From: Flavobacteriaceae bacterium | GTDB lineage: Bacteria > Bacteroidota > Bacteroidia > Flavobacteriales > Flavobacteriaceae | Reading direction: 5' to 3' | Length of the DNA stretch: 38,306 nucleotides | NCBI GenBank assembly: GCA_029248885.1 | Contig: JAQWIL010000024.1 | Location: 1-38,306, forward strand | Shown: one piece after another, positions 1 through 7,230 of the stretch | Layout: each line of letters starts with the position of its first letter | Numbering within the stretch: position 1 is the stretch's first letter | Made by a program: the position numbers and the translations under genes | Notes under the pieces: model-generated | The model's input: only the letters and a program-made list of their open reading frames with translations | Told to the model about the DNA's origin: nothing | Database searches by the model: none

Positions 1-1
1 T

Positions 2-1030
2 CCCCTCGTTATTGCGGGGCCTTGTAGCGCAGAGACAGAAGAGCAAGTGATGGACATCGCACACCAACTCAAGGATACCGATGCCACAATTTATCGAGCA
101 GGGATTTGGAAACCAAGAACCCGACCTGGAAATTTTGAAGGTGTTGGAGCCATCGGATTAAAGTGGTTACAGCGCGTCAAAGAAGAAACGGGAATGATGA
201 CCGCCACAGAAGTAGCCAATAAAGATCATGTGAAGCTCGCTTTAGAAGCGGATATTGACGTGCTTTGGATTGGTGCTCGATCAACGGTTAGCCCGTTTAT
301 TGTACAGGAAATTGCAGATGCACTTCAGGGTACAGACAAAATCGTACTTGTAAAAAACCCAGTAAACCCAGATTTGGCGCTTTGGCTTGGCGGGATTGAG
401 CGATTATATACGGCTGACATCAAAAATTTGGGTGTGATTCACCGTGGGTTTTCGAGTTATGCAAAAACAAAATATCGCAACAATCCAGAATGGCAATTGG
501 CGATCGAATTGCAAAATCGATTCCCTGACCTTCCCTTGATTTGTGATCCATCACATATTTGCGGACGCCGTGATATTTTACAAGACGTATCGCAAACAGC
601 ACTGGACTTGAATTTTGACGGTTTGATGATTGAATCCCATCGCGACCCAGATAATGCATGGAGTGATGCGGCACAGCAAATTACGCCAGAAACCCTCGTT
701 CAAATGATGAAAGATCTTCGCATTCGAAAAACAACAGCTGATGCAGAAAGCTATGTCAATAAGCTCGACACCCTTCGTGCTCAAATTGATGTGATTGACC
801 ACAGTTTGCTTGAAACATTAGGAAAGCGGATGAATATTTCTGTCGATATCGGTACCTTGAAGAAAGAGCACAATGTAGCTGTTTTACAGTCTAAGCGTTG
901 GAATGAGATTTTGGGAAAGATGATTCTCGAAGGAGAAAAACACGGATTGAGTGAAGAGTTTGTGTTGCGCATGTTCAAAGCGATTCACCAGGAATCGATC
1001 AATCATCAAGAGACGGTAATCAACACCTAA
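2..1030 (+). CDS. Bifunctional 3-deoxy-7-phosphoheptulonate synthase / chorismate mutase, 5' partial
   Basis: The reading frame is open from base 2, so the start codon lies outside the window. The first visible residues carry the DAHP synthase signature GPCSAE, followed by KPRTRPGNFEGVG and a GLMIESH strand, which fits the KdsA-like (type I beta) DAHP synthase barrel. From about visible codon 247 a helical segment begins (YVNKLDTLRAQIDVID) that matches an AroQ-type chorismate mutase fused at the C-terminus, an arrangement known in Bacteroidota. By family knowledge the enzyme joins phosphoenolpyruvate and erythrose 4-phosphate to open the shikimate pathway, and the mutase turns chorismate into prephenate; both act in the cytoplasm. 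The fusion probably allows feedback control through the mutase domain, which is inference. aroA, of the same pathway, lies four genes downstream. Confidence 0.93.
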   Translation, partial: PLVIAGPCSAETEEQVMDIAHQLKDTDATIYRAGIWKPRTRPGNFEGVGAIGLKWLQRVKEETGMMTATEVANKDHVKLALEADIDVLWIGARSTVSPFIVQEIADALQGTDKIVLVKNPVNPDLALWLGGIERLYTADIKNLGVIHRGFSSYAKTKYRNNPEWQLAIELQNRFPDLPLICDPSHICGRRDILQDVSQTALDLNFDGLMIESHRDPDNAWSDAAQQITPETLVQMMKDLRIRKTTADAESYVNKLDTLRAQIDVIDHSLLETLGKRMNISVDIGTLKKEHNVAVLQSKRWNEILGKMILEGEKHGLSEEFVLRMFKAIHQESINHQETVINT

Positions 1031-1055
1031 GATTGAAAAGTCTTACCTTGTAAGG

Positions 1056-1997
1056 GTGGAAGGAACGGTTTATAAATCGACAGGAAGTTGGTATACTGTG
1101 AAAACAGATACAGGGATATTTGTTTCTTGTCGGATAAAAGGTAAATTCAGAACCGATCAGATATCGAGTACCAACCCTGTTGCGGTTGGGGATCGTGTGA
1201 CCATTTCGGTAGCCGAAAATCGGGAGGAAGGGGTTATCCAAGAAATCCATGATCGAAAAAACTATATCGTTCGTAAATCGGTAAACCTTTCCAAGCAAAT
1301 CCATATCCTTGCGGCGAATATTGACATTGCCTTTTTGTTGATCACACTGAACAACCCTGTCACTTACCCTGCTTTTATCGATCGGTTTTTGGCAACGGCT
1401 AAGGCCTTTGGAATTGAAGTTGTTTTGTTGTTTAACAAGGAAGACACTTACTCGATGCAGGAAATGGATGAACTCCGTCAACTCAAAGCAGTTTATGAAG
1501 ACATCGGATATAATTGTGTTGAAATTTCAGCACTTAATGGAACCAATGTTAATCAGGTAAAATCCCTAATGACATCTAAAACTTGTATGCTTTCTGGGCA
1601 TAGTGGTGTTGGAAAATCAACTTTAGTAAACACCTTGGCTCCGCAGTTGAATATCAAAACCAAAGCCATTTCGGATCAGCACCAACAAGGTCAGCACACG
1701 ACAACCCATGCCGAATTGCATGAGCTGGATTTTGGGGCTAGAATCATCGATACGCCAGGGATTCGTGGATTTGGAATGATCACATTTTCATCACAGGAGT
1801 TGGGCGATTATTTTGTTGAATTTTTTGAACGAAAAAGCCAATGCAAATTCAACGACTGTTTGCACATAGACGAGCCAAAATGCGCTATAAAATTGGCGGT
1901 TGAGTCAGGGGATATTGCGAGTTCACGATATAAGAGTTATACCCAAATTCTTGCTGGGGATGACCAACATTACCGAACCGATTTTTGGGAATCATGA
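1056..1997 (+). CDS. rsgA: Ribosome small subunit-dependent GTPase RsgA (YjeQ)
   Basis: 313 residues from a GTG start, 25 bases after the preceding gene. The order of parts is diagnostic: an N-terminal OB-fold (about 1-75), then a circularly permuted GTPase in which the G4 motif NKED (127-130) precedes the P-loop GHSGVGKST (about 181-189) and the G3 motif DTPG (about 231-234). A C-terminal zinc-knuckle segment follows with the Cys and His spacing of the family (CKFNDCLHIDEPKC). RsgA assists late maturation of the 30S subunit and leaves on GTP hydrolysis. Its stop codon overlaps the start of dtd (ATGA), so the two are probably translationally coupled. The GTG start is chosen because MEGTVYKSTGSWYTVK is the usual family beginning and no in-frame ATG precedes it. 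Confidence 0.95.
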   Translation: MEGTVYKSTGSWYTVKTDTGIFVSCRIKGKFRTDQISSTNPVAVGDRVTISVAENREEGVIQEIHDRKNYIVRKSVNLSKQIHILAANIDIAFLLITLNNPVTYPAFIDRFLATAKAFGIEVVLLFNKEDTYSMQEMDELRQLKAVYEDIGYNCVEISALNGTNVNQVKSLMTSKTCMLSGHSGVGKSTLVNTLAPQLNIKTKAISDQHQQGQHTTTHAELHELDFGARIIDTPGIRGFGMITFSSQELGDYFVEFFERKSQCKFNDCLHIDEPKCAIKLAVESGDIASSRYKSYTQILAGDDQHYRTDFWES

Positions 1998-2446
1998 GAG
2001 TGGTTATTCAACGTGTTGCCAAAGCAAGTATTCATGTCGATGGAGAGGTTGTCGGTTCGATTTCCAAGGGGCTTTTGGTTTTTTTAGGAATCACGCACGA
2101 TGACCAAATGGAGGATGTTTCTTGGTTGGTTAAAAAAACACTCGGACTCCGTATTTTTAGCGATACAAACGATGTGATGAATTTATCCCTGCTAGACGTG
2201 GATGGAGATGTATTGATTGTGAGTCAATTCACACTCCATGCCCTGACCAAAAAAGGAAATCGACCATCTTATATGGAGGCGGCCAAACCAGAAACTGCCT
2301 TACCTTTATATCGCAGCTTTGTGGAACAGTGCGAAAAGGCTCTTGGAAGGCCAGTGGCCACTGGCGTTTTTGGTGCCATGATGGATGTAGAGCTTCACAA
2401 TGATGGCCCAGTCACGATTTTGATGGATTCAAAAAATAAAGCATAA
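1994..2446 (+). CDS. dtd: D-aminoacyl-tRNA deacylase
   Basis: 150 residues, close to the family's usual 145-150. The ATG at 1994 is preferred over an in-frame start at 1985 because MRVVIQRVAKASIHVDGE is the canonical beginning and it gives an ATGA overlap with rsgA. The signature SQFTL lies at residues 77-81. The second signature, the Gly-Pro pair of NDGPVTI at about 138-139, forms the cross-subunit chirality filter in known structures. The enzyme removes D-amino acids (and glycine mischarged on tRNA-Ala) from tRNA in the cytoplasm. It shares one base with the next gene (TAATG), so it sits inside a coupled rsgA-dtd-mazG-aroA run. Confidence 0.95.
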   Translation: MRVVIQRVAKASIHVDGEVVGSISKGLLVFLGITHDDQMEDVSWLVKKTLGLRIFSDTNDVMNLSLLDVDGDVLIVSQFTLHALTKKGNRPSYMEAAKPETALPLYRSFVEQCEKALGRPVATGVFGAMMDVELHNDGPVTILMDSKNKA

Positions 2447-2775
2447 TGAATATAGACAATGCACAACAAGCGGTTGATCAATGGATCAAAAATCATGGTG
2501 TTCGCTATTTTGACGAACTGACCAATATGGCGCAATTGACAGAAGAGGTTGGCGAAGTTGCGCGAATTATTGCCCGCCGATATGGTGAGCAATCCGAAAA
2601 AGAAAGTGACAAAGAAAAAGACTTGGGCGAGGAACTCGCCGATGTGCTTTTTGTCGTGCTCTGTTTGGCCAATCAGACTGGGGTGGATCTGACCAGTGCA
2701 TTTGCCAAAAAACTAGAAATTAAAACCAAACGCGATCACGATCGACATCACAACAACCCTAAAATCAATCAATGA
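2446..2775 (+). CDS. MazG-like nucleotide pyrophosphohydrolase
   Basis: 109 residues, all helical in appearance, the size of a single-domain MazG/dCTP-pyrophosphatase protein. The metal-binding pattern of this all-alpha NTP pyrophosphatase superfamily is present: E33-E34-x-x-E37 (EEVGE) and E63-x-x-D66 (EELADV). Members hydrolyse non-canonical or surplus (d)NTPs to the monophosphate and pyrophosphate; the actual substrate cannot be read from the sequence. A charged, Lys/Glu-rich loop (about 48-60) separates the two motifs. The gene overlaps dtd by one base and aroA by four (ATGA), which implies coupled translation. Neighbouring dtd suggests a shared house-cleaning role, but that is only context. 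Confidence 0.88.
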   Translation: MNIDNAQQAVDQWIKNHGVRYFDELTNMAQLTEEVGEVARIIARRYGEQSEKESDKEKDLGEELADVLFVVLCLANQTGVDLTSAFAKKLEIKTKRDHDRHHNNPKINQ

Positions 2776-3995
2776 AAGATCTAATGCTTCGTCATCAATC
2801 GGGGACTGTACGCGGAAAAATTCAAGTCACTGGGTCAAAAAGCGAGTCGAACCGGATGTTGCTTTTACAAGCCCTTTTCCCTCAGATTTCACTTGACAAT
2901 TTATCAAATTCCGATGATACCGTTGCGATGAAGTCTGGATTGGAAAGTGATAATGACTTGGTGGATATCGGCCATGCAGGCACCAGCATGCGGTTTTTGA
3001 CAGCTTACTATTCTATTTTAGAAAATCAAGAAAAAACATTGACGGGTTCGCCGCGCATGCAAGAACGCCCAATAGGGATATTGGTCGATGCGCTTCGCCA
3101 ACTTGGAGCGGAAATCAGCTATCTAAAAAATGAAGGTTACCCTCCCTTGTTGATTAAAGGAAAACGGCTTACTGCCAGTGAGGTACGCCTTTCAGCCAAC
3201 ATCAGTAGCCAATATATTACAGCATTGATGCTGGTTGCTCCAAACTTAGCTGACGGATTACACCTTCGACTTGAAGGGAAAATAACTTCAGTTCCCTATA
3301 TCGAAATGACGCTTTCTCTATTGCATCAAATCGGAGTTGAGGCTACTTTTTCTGGTCAGCACATTCAGGTTTTTCCAAAAAAGGACATTGCTCAAGTTAC
3401 CCACGCTGTAGAGTCGGATTGGAGTTCGGCCTCGTACTATTTTAGTATGGTAGCACTTGCCAAGGACGCAGAGATCACCCTTTCAACTTACAAAGAAAAC
3501 AGCTTGCAAGGGGACAAGTTCTTAATGGAGATTTACGAGCAGTTAGGCGTCAAGTCTATGATCAAAAACAACACACTTTTTCTGCAAAAGCAAGCCTTGG
3601 GGTCCATGCCGATACAATTGGATCTTTCCGACGCGCCAGACATTGCCCAGACCATAGCCGTCACTTGTTATGGGTTAGGAGTGGCTTGTGATTTAACGGG
3701 CTTGCACACGCTGAAAATTAAAGAAACAGACCGATTGGTTGCCTTGCAAAACGAATTGACAAAGTTAGGGGCAACAATCGAAATCACAGATAAGAGTTTG
3801 CATCTGCAAAAACGCACAAATCCAATTCATTCTAATGTTTTGATCGAAACCTATCATGATCACCGAATGGCGATGGCATTTTCCCCTTTGGCTTTGTTGG
3901 TTCCCATAAGAATTCAAGATGCAGATGTCGTCACAAAATCCTACCCAGGGTTTTGGGAAGATTTAGAGCAGAGTGGGTTTTTATTGGGGTCATAA
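2772..3995 (+). CDS. aroA: 3-phosphoshikimate 1-carboxyvinyltransferase (EPSP synthase)
   Basis: 407 residues, somewhat shorter than the roughly 427 of E. coli AroA. Family motifs are visible in order: GSKSESNR with the substrate-binding Lys23, Ser24 and Arg28; AGTSMRFLTA; SSQYITALM; SDWSSASYYF; KETDR; and YHDHRMAMAF near the end. The enzyme transfers the enolpyruvyl group of PEP to shikimate 3-phosphate, the sixth step of the shikimate pathway. It overlaps the MazG-like gene by four bases and is the last gene of the run that begins before the window with DAHP synthase/chorismate mutase, so two pathway enzymes flank three unrelated small genes. A new promoter follows within 25 bases of its stop. 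Confidence 0.94.
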   Translation: MKDLMLRHQSGTVRGKIQVTGSKSESNRMLLLQALFPQISLDNLSNSDDTVAMKSGLESDNDLVDIGHAGTSMRFLTAYYSILENQEKTLTGSPRMQERPIGILVDALRQLGAEISYLKNEGYPPLLIKGKRLTASEVRLSANISSQYITALMLVAPNLADGLHLRLEGKITSVPYIEMTLSLLHQIGVEATFSGQHIQVFPKKDIAQVTHAVESDWSSASYYFSMVALAKDAEITLSTYKENSLQGDKFLMEIYEQLGVKSMIKNNTLFLQKQALGSMPIQLDLSDAPDIAQTIAVTCYGLGVACDLTGLHTLKIKETDRLVALQNELTKLGATIEITDKSLHLQKRTNPIHSNVLIETYHDHRMAMAFSPLALLVPIRIQDADVVTKSYPGFWEDLEQSGFLLGS

Positions 3996-4016
3996 TGTAA
4001 AAACATGCTCAATAAC

Positions 4017-4048
4017 TTGACAACCCCCCTGCTGAGAATGTATATTTG
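4017..4048 (+). promoter_or_regulatory. Bacteroidota-type promoter for queA-rlmN
   Basis: TTG at 4017-4019 and a perfect TATATTTG at 4041-4048 are separated by 21 bases. This is the known Bacteroidota/Flavobacterium housekeeping pattern (TTG, about 17-23 bases, TAnnTTTG). Transcription would begin near 4054-4056, right at the start of the queA reading frame. Confidence 0.75.
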
Positions 4049-4065
4049 CCGCCTTAATGTATAGA

Positions 4066-5115
4066 ATGAAACTTTCACACTTTAACTTTGATCTACCAGA
4101 CAATCTGTTAGCCGAATACCCTACCGATCACCGAGATGAATCAAAACTCATGGTTTTACACCGAGAAACCGAAACCATAGAACACAAATATTTTAAAGAC
4201 ATCGTTGATTATTTTGATGAAGGAGACATCATGGTTCGAAACAACACCAAGGTGTTTCCAGCTCGTTTGATTGGAAATAAAGAAAAAACAGGAGCCAAAA
4301 TAGAAGTTTTCTTACTCCGTGAATTGAATCAGTCACAACGACTTTGGGATGTTCTTGTAGACCCTGCTAGAAAAATAAGAATTGGAAACAAGCTCTATTT
4401 TGGAGGGGGCGAAGATCTCGTTGCTGAAGTTATTGACAATACCACTTCCCGTGGACGAACGCTTCGATTTTTATATGATGGTCCTTATGAGGCCTTTCGA
4501 GAAAAGCTACACGAGATGGGTCAGACACCTCTTCCCAAGTATATCAAACGCGATGAGGAAGAATTTGATCGGGAACGCTACCAAACAATCTATGCCAAAC
4601 ACGAAGGTGCCGTTGCAGCACCAACTGCTGGGCTCCATTTTTCAAAGCACGTTCTGAAAAGACTCGAAATTAAAGGGGTTGATATGGCTGACATCACACT
4701 TCATGTAGGGCTTGGCACCTTCAATCCAGTTGAAGTGGAGGATTTGTCCAAACATAAAATGGATTCAGAAGAACTGCATATCGATCAGGTTGCTGCCGAT
4801 ATGGTAAACAATGCGAAGAGCAATAAAAAGCGGGTATGCTCCATAGGGACGACATCAATGCGTGCACTTGAAAGTGCGGTATCTTCAAACAAAACACTCA
4901 ACACCTATCGGGGTTGGACGCATAAGTTTATTTTTCCACCTCATGAGTTTAGCATTGCAGACAGCATGGTTACCAATTTTCATTTACCAAAATCAACTCT
5001 TTTGATGATGGTTTCTGCTTTTGCTGGGCACGAATTTGTGAAAAAAGCATATCAAGAGGCTGTCAAGAAAAAATATCGTTTCTATTCTTATGGTGATGCG
5101 ATGCTAATTCTCTAA
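4066..5115 (+). CDS. queA: S-adenosylmethionine:tRNA ribosyltransferase-isomerase
   Basis: 349 residues from the ATG at 4066, close to the usual 340-360. QueA transfers and rearranges the ribosyl group of SAM onto preQ1 at position 34 of tRNA, giving epoxyqueuosine. Recognised family segments are [11 protein letters not shown] at the start, [40 protein letters not shown] and FPPHEF followed by [11 protein letters not shown]. An in-frame ATG at 4057 would add three residues (MYR); 4066 is preferred because family members usually begin MKLSHF. The predicted transcript start lies at about 4055, so the leader would be about 11 bases from 4066 and almost absent from 4057. rlmN follows after two bases. 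Confidence 0.94.
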   Translation: MKLSHFNFDLPDNLLAEYPTDHRDESKLMVLHRETETIEHKYFKDIVDYFDEGDIMVRNNTKVFPARLIGNKEKTGAKIEVFLLRELNQSQRLWDVLVDPARKIRIGNKLYFGGGEDLVAEVIDNTTSRGRTLRFLYDGPYEAFREKLHEMGQTPLPKYIKRDEEEFDRERYQTIYAKHEGAVAAPTAGLHFSKHVLKRLEIKGVDMADITLHVGLGTFNPVEVEDLSKHKMDSEELHIDQVAADMVNNAKSNKKRVCSIGTTSMRALESAVSSNKTLNTYRGWTHKFIFPPHEFSIADSMVTNFHLPKSTLLMMVSAFAGHEFVKKAYQEAVKKKYRFYSYGDAMLIL

Positions 5116-5117
5116 TC

Positions 5118-6185
5118 ATGGAGAGAAAACGTCGTGATATTCGTGCCTTATCCTTGGACGAATTGCGTCGTTTCTTTATCTCTCACTCGCTTCCTGCTTT
5201 CAAAGGGAATCAGGTTTTTGAATGGCTTTGGAGCAAGGGATCCCATGACTTTTTGGAAATGACCAATTTGTCAAAATCACATCGCTCACTTTTGGAAGAA
5301 CATTTTGTAATCAATCATATCGCAGTTGATCAATTACAACGAAGCGATGATGGCACGATCAAAAACGCCATTCGCCTTCATGACGGATATCTCGTAGAAT
5401 CTGTATTGATCCCTACTGACACACGTTCAACGGCTTGTGTGTCGAGTCAGGTTGGGTGTAGCTTGGACTGCCATTTCTGTGCGACTGCCAAACTCAAACG
5501 AATGCGAAATCTCAACCCAGATGAGATTTATGATCAGGTTGTGGAAATCGACAAACAAAGCCAATTGTATTACAATCGTCCACTGACCAATATCGTATTT
5601 ATGGGAATGGGTGAACCTTTGATGAACTATAAGAATACCCTGACTGCCATTGATAGAATCACTTCTGCTGATGGGTTAGGGATGTCACCCAAACGAATTA
5701 CGGTTTCAACTTCTGGAATCACCAAGATTATTCGAGAGATTTCAGATCAAAACCCAAAGTTTAAATTGGCAGTTTCTCTTCATTCTGCAATCGAAGAAAC
5801 ACGAAATCGATTGATGCCGTTTACCAAGACCTTTCCGCTCGATCAGCTATTGGAAGCACTTAAGTATTGGTATAAAAAAACGAAAAGCCAAGTTACTTTT
5901 GAGGTGGTAGTGTGGAAAGACATCAATGACAAACAAGCGGACATTGACGCACTCGTTTCCTATTGTAAGCAGGTGCCGTCGAAAGTAAACTTAATTGAAT
6001 ACAATGCAATTGGAGATGACCAGTTTGTGCAAGCAAGACCAGAGGCGATAGCGGCATATACGACTGCATTGGAAAACAATCGAATTTCAGTTACCGTACG
6101 AAGGTCGCGTGGAAAGGATATCGATGCTGCCTGCGGTCAGCTGGCAAATAAGAACAATGAATTCACACACGATCATGATGTTTGA
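5118..6185 (+). CDS. rlmN: Dual-specificity 23S rRNA/tRNA adenine-C2 methyltransferase (radical SAM)
   Basis: 355 residues. The radical SAM cluster motif CxxxCxxC is GCSLDCHFC with C114, C118 and C121. The catalytic methyl-carrier cysteine near the end is present (C339 in DAACGQL). RlmN methylates C2 of A2503 in 23S rRNA and A37 of some tRNAs, through a methylated cysteine intermediate. Other family segments include FMGMGEPLMNY, SPKRITVSTSGI and LAVSLHSA. It starts two bases after queA, so both tRNA/rRNA modification genes probably share the promoter at 4017-4048. Its last bases contain the TTG element of the next gene's promoter, and its stop codon overlaps that element. Confidence 0.95.
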   Translation: MERKRRDIRALSLDELRRFFISHSLPAFKGNQVFEWLWSKGSHDFLEMTNLSKSHRSLLEEHFVINHIAVDQLQRSDDGTIKNAIRLHDGYLVESVLIPTDTRSTACVSSQVGCSLDCHFCATAKLKRMRNLNPDEIYDQVVEIDKQSQLYYNRPLTNIVFMGMGEPLMNYKNTLTAIDRITSADGLGMSPKRITVSTSGITKIIREISDQNPKFKLAVSLHSAIEETRNRLMPFTKTFPLDQLLEALKYWYKKTKSQVTFEVVVWKDINDKQADIDALVSYCKQVPSKVNLIEYNAIGDDQFVQARPEAIAAYTTALENNRISVTVRRSRGKDIDAACGQLANKNNEFTHDHDV

Positions 6186-6211
6186 CAATATCGAGTGAAA
6201 TTGTATATTTA
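6182..6211 (+). promoter_or_regulatory. Promoter of the polyprenyl synthetase gene, overlapping the rlmN stop codon
   Basis: TTG at 6182-6184 and TATATTTA at 6204-6211 are 19 bases apart. This matches the Bacteroidota pattern in all but the last base of the -7 element. The -33 element overlaps the rlmN stop codon TGA (6183-6185). The predicted start of transcription (about 6217-6219) coincides with the ATG at 6218, so the message may be leaderless. Confidence 0.6.
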
Positions 6212-6217
6212 AATCGA

Positions 6218-7189
6218 ATGAAAGTCACTGAGCAACTCAAACGCCCCATACGCGAGGAAATGGAACTCTTCGAAGGAAGATTTTCCAAGGCAATGTCTTC
6301 CAAGGTTGCATTGTTAAACCGAATCACGCATTATATTGTCAATCGCAAAGGAAAACAGATGCGTCCAATGTTTGTTTTTCTAACGGCGAAGCTGCTAGGT
6401 AAAACCAATGAACGCACCTATCGGGCGGCATCCGTAATTGAGCTCATCCACACAGCGACCTTGGTTCATGACGATGTGGTCGATGATAGCAATAAGCGCC
6501 GAGGGTTTTTCTCCATCAATGCCCTTTGGAAAAATAAAATCGCTGTTTTGGTCGGAGATTATTTGTTGTCGAAAGGCCTCTTGCTTTGCATCGACAATAA
6601 GGATTTTGACTTGCTGGAGATCATCTCGACTGCAGTGCGAGAAATGAGTGAAGGGGAGTTATTGCAAATCGAAAAAGCCAGAAGTCTCGATATTACCGAA
6701 GAGGTTTATTATGAAGTCATCCGAAAAAAAACCGCTACGCTTATTGCTTCTTGCTGTGCTTTGGGCGCATGTTCTGTTGAGAGCTCTGAAGAGCAGGTGC
6801 AAAAAATGCGAATGTTTGGCGAAAAAATTGGGATGGCATTCCAGATTAAAGACGATTTATTTGACTATGGTAAACAACGTATTGGAAAGCCAACAGGTAT
6901 CGATATCCGTGAACGCAAAATGACCCTACCTTTGATTCACACCATTCGGCAGGCAAGTCCATCAGAACGAAGGTGGCTCAAGAGAAATTTAAAAAAGTAC
7001 AATACGAATAAAAAGAAAGTGAAAGAGGTAATCGCATTTGTCAAAACCAAAGGTGGACTGGATTATGCGATCCATAAAATGCACGAATACCAAGAGGAGG
7101 CAAATTTGATTTTGGATTCATTTCCGTCTTCCGACGCAAAGGATAGTTTGCAAAATCTGGTCTCTTATGTAATTGATCGGGAGTTTTAA
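6218..7189 (+). CDS. ispB: Trans-type polyprenyl diphosphate synthase
   Basis: 323 residues from the ATG at 6218. A longer frame could begin at a TTG at 6182, but that TTG lies in the predicted promoter and MKVTEQLKRPI is the expected start. The first aspartate-rich motif is DDVVDD (residues 85-90) and the second is DDLFD (212-216), the Mg-diphosphate sites of trans-prenyltransferases. KGKQMRPMFVFL supplies the basic residues that bind isopentenyl diphosphate. The enzyme lengthens an allylic diphosphate with isopentenyl diphosphate and most likely makes the menaquinone side chain; chain length cannot be told from motifs alone. The symbol is the one usually applied to these synthases and implies no measured product length. 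A T-rich gap of 41 bases separates it from dnaG. Confidence 0.9.
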   Translation: MKVTEQLKRPIREEMELFEGRFSKAMSSKVALLNRITHYIVNRKGKQMRPMFVFLTAKLLGKTNERTYRAASVIELIHTATLVHDDVVDDSNKRRGFFSINALWKNKIAVLVGDYLLSKGLLLCIDNKDFDLLEIISTAVREMSEGELLQIEKARSLDITEEVYYEVIRKKTATLIASCCALGACSVESSEEQVQKMRMFGEKIGMAFQIKDDLFDYGKQRIGKPTGIDIRERKMTLPLIHTIRQASPSERRWLKRNLKKYNTNKKKVKEVIAFVKTKGGLDYAIHKMHEYQEEANLILDSFPSSDAKDSLQNLVSYVIDREF

Positions 7190-7230
7190 TTGCTTTTTTT
7201 TCTATTTTTAATCTTTACAATTATCCAATT

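Noticed and set aside
1020..1481. Long minus-strand frame of 153 codons opposite rsgA
   Set aside because: It lies wholly antisense to a well-supported GTPase gene, has no recognisable motif and no promoter; it is a shadow of the coding strand. The same applies to the other antisense frames opposite dnaG, murD, murC and ftsZ.
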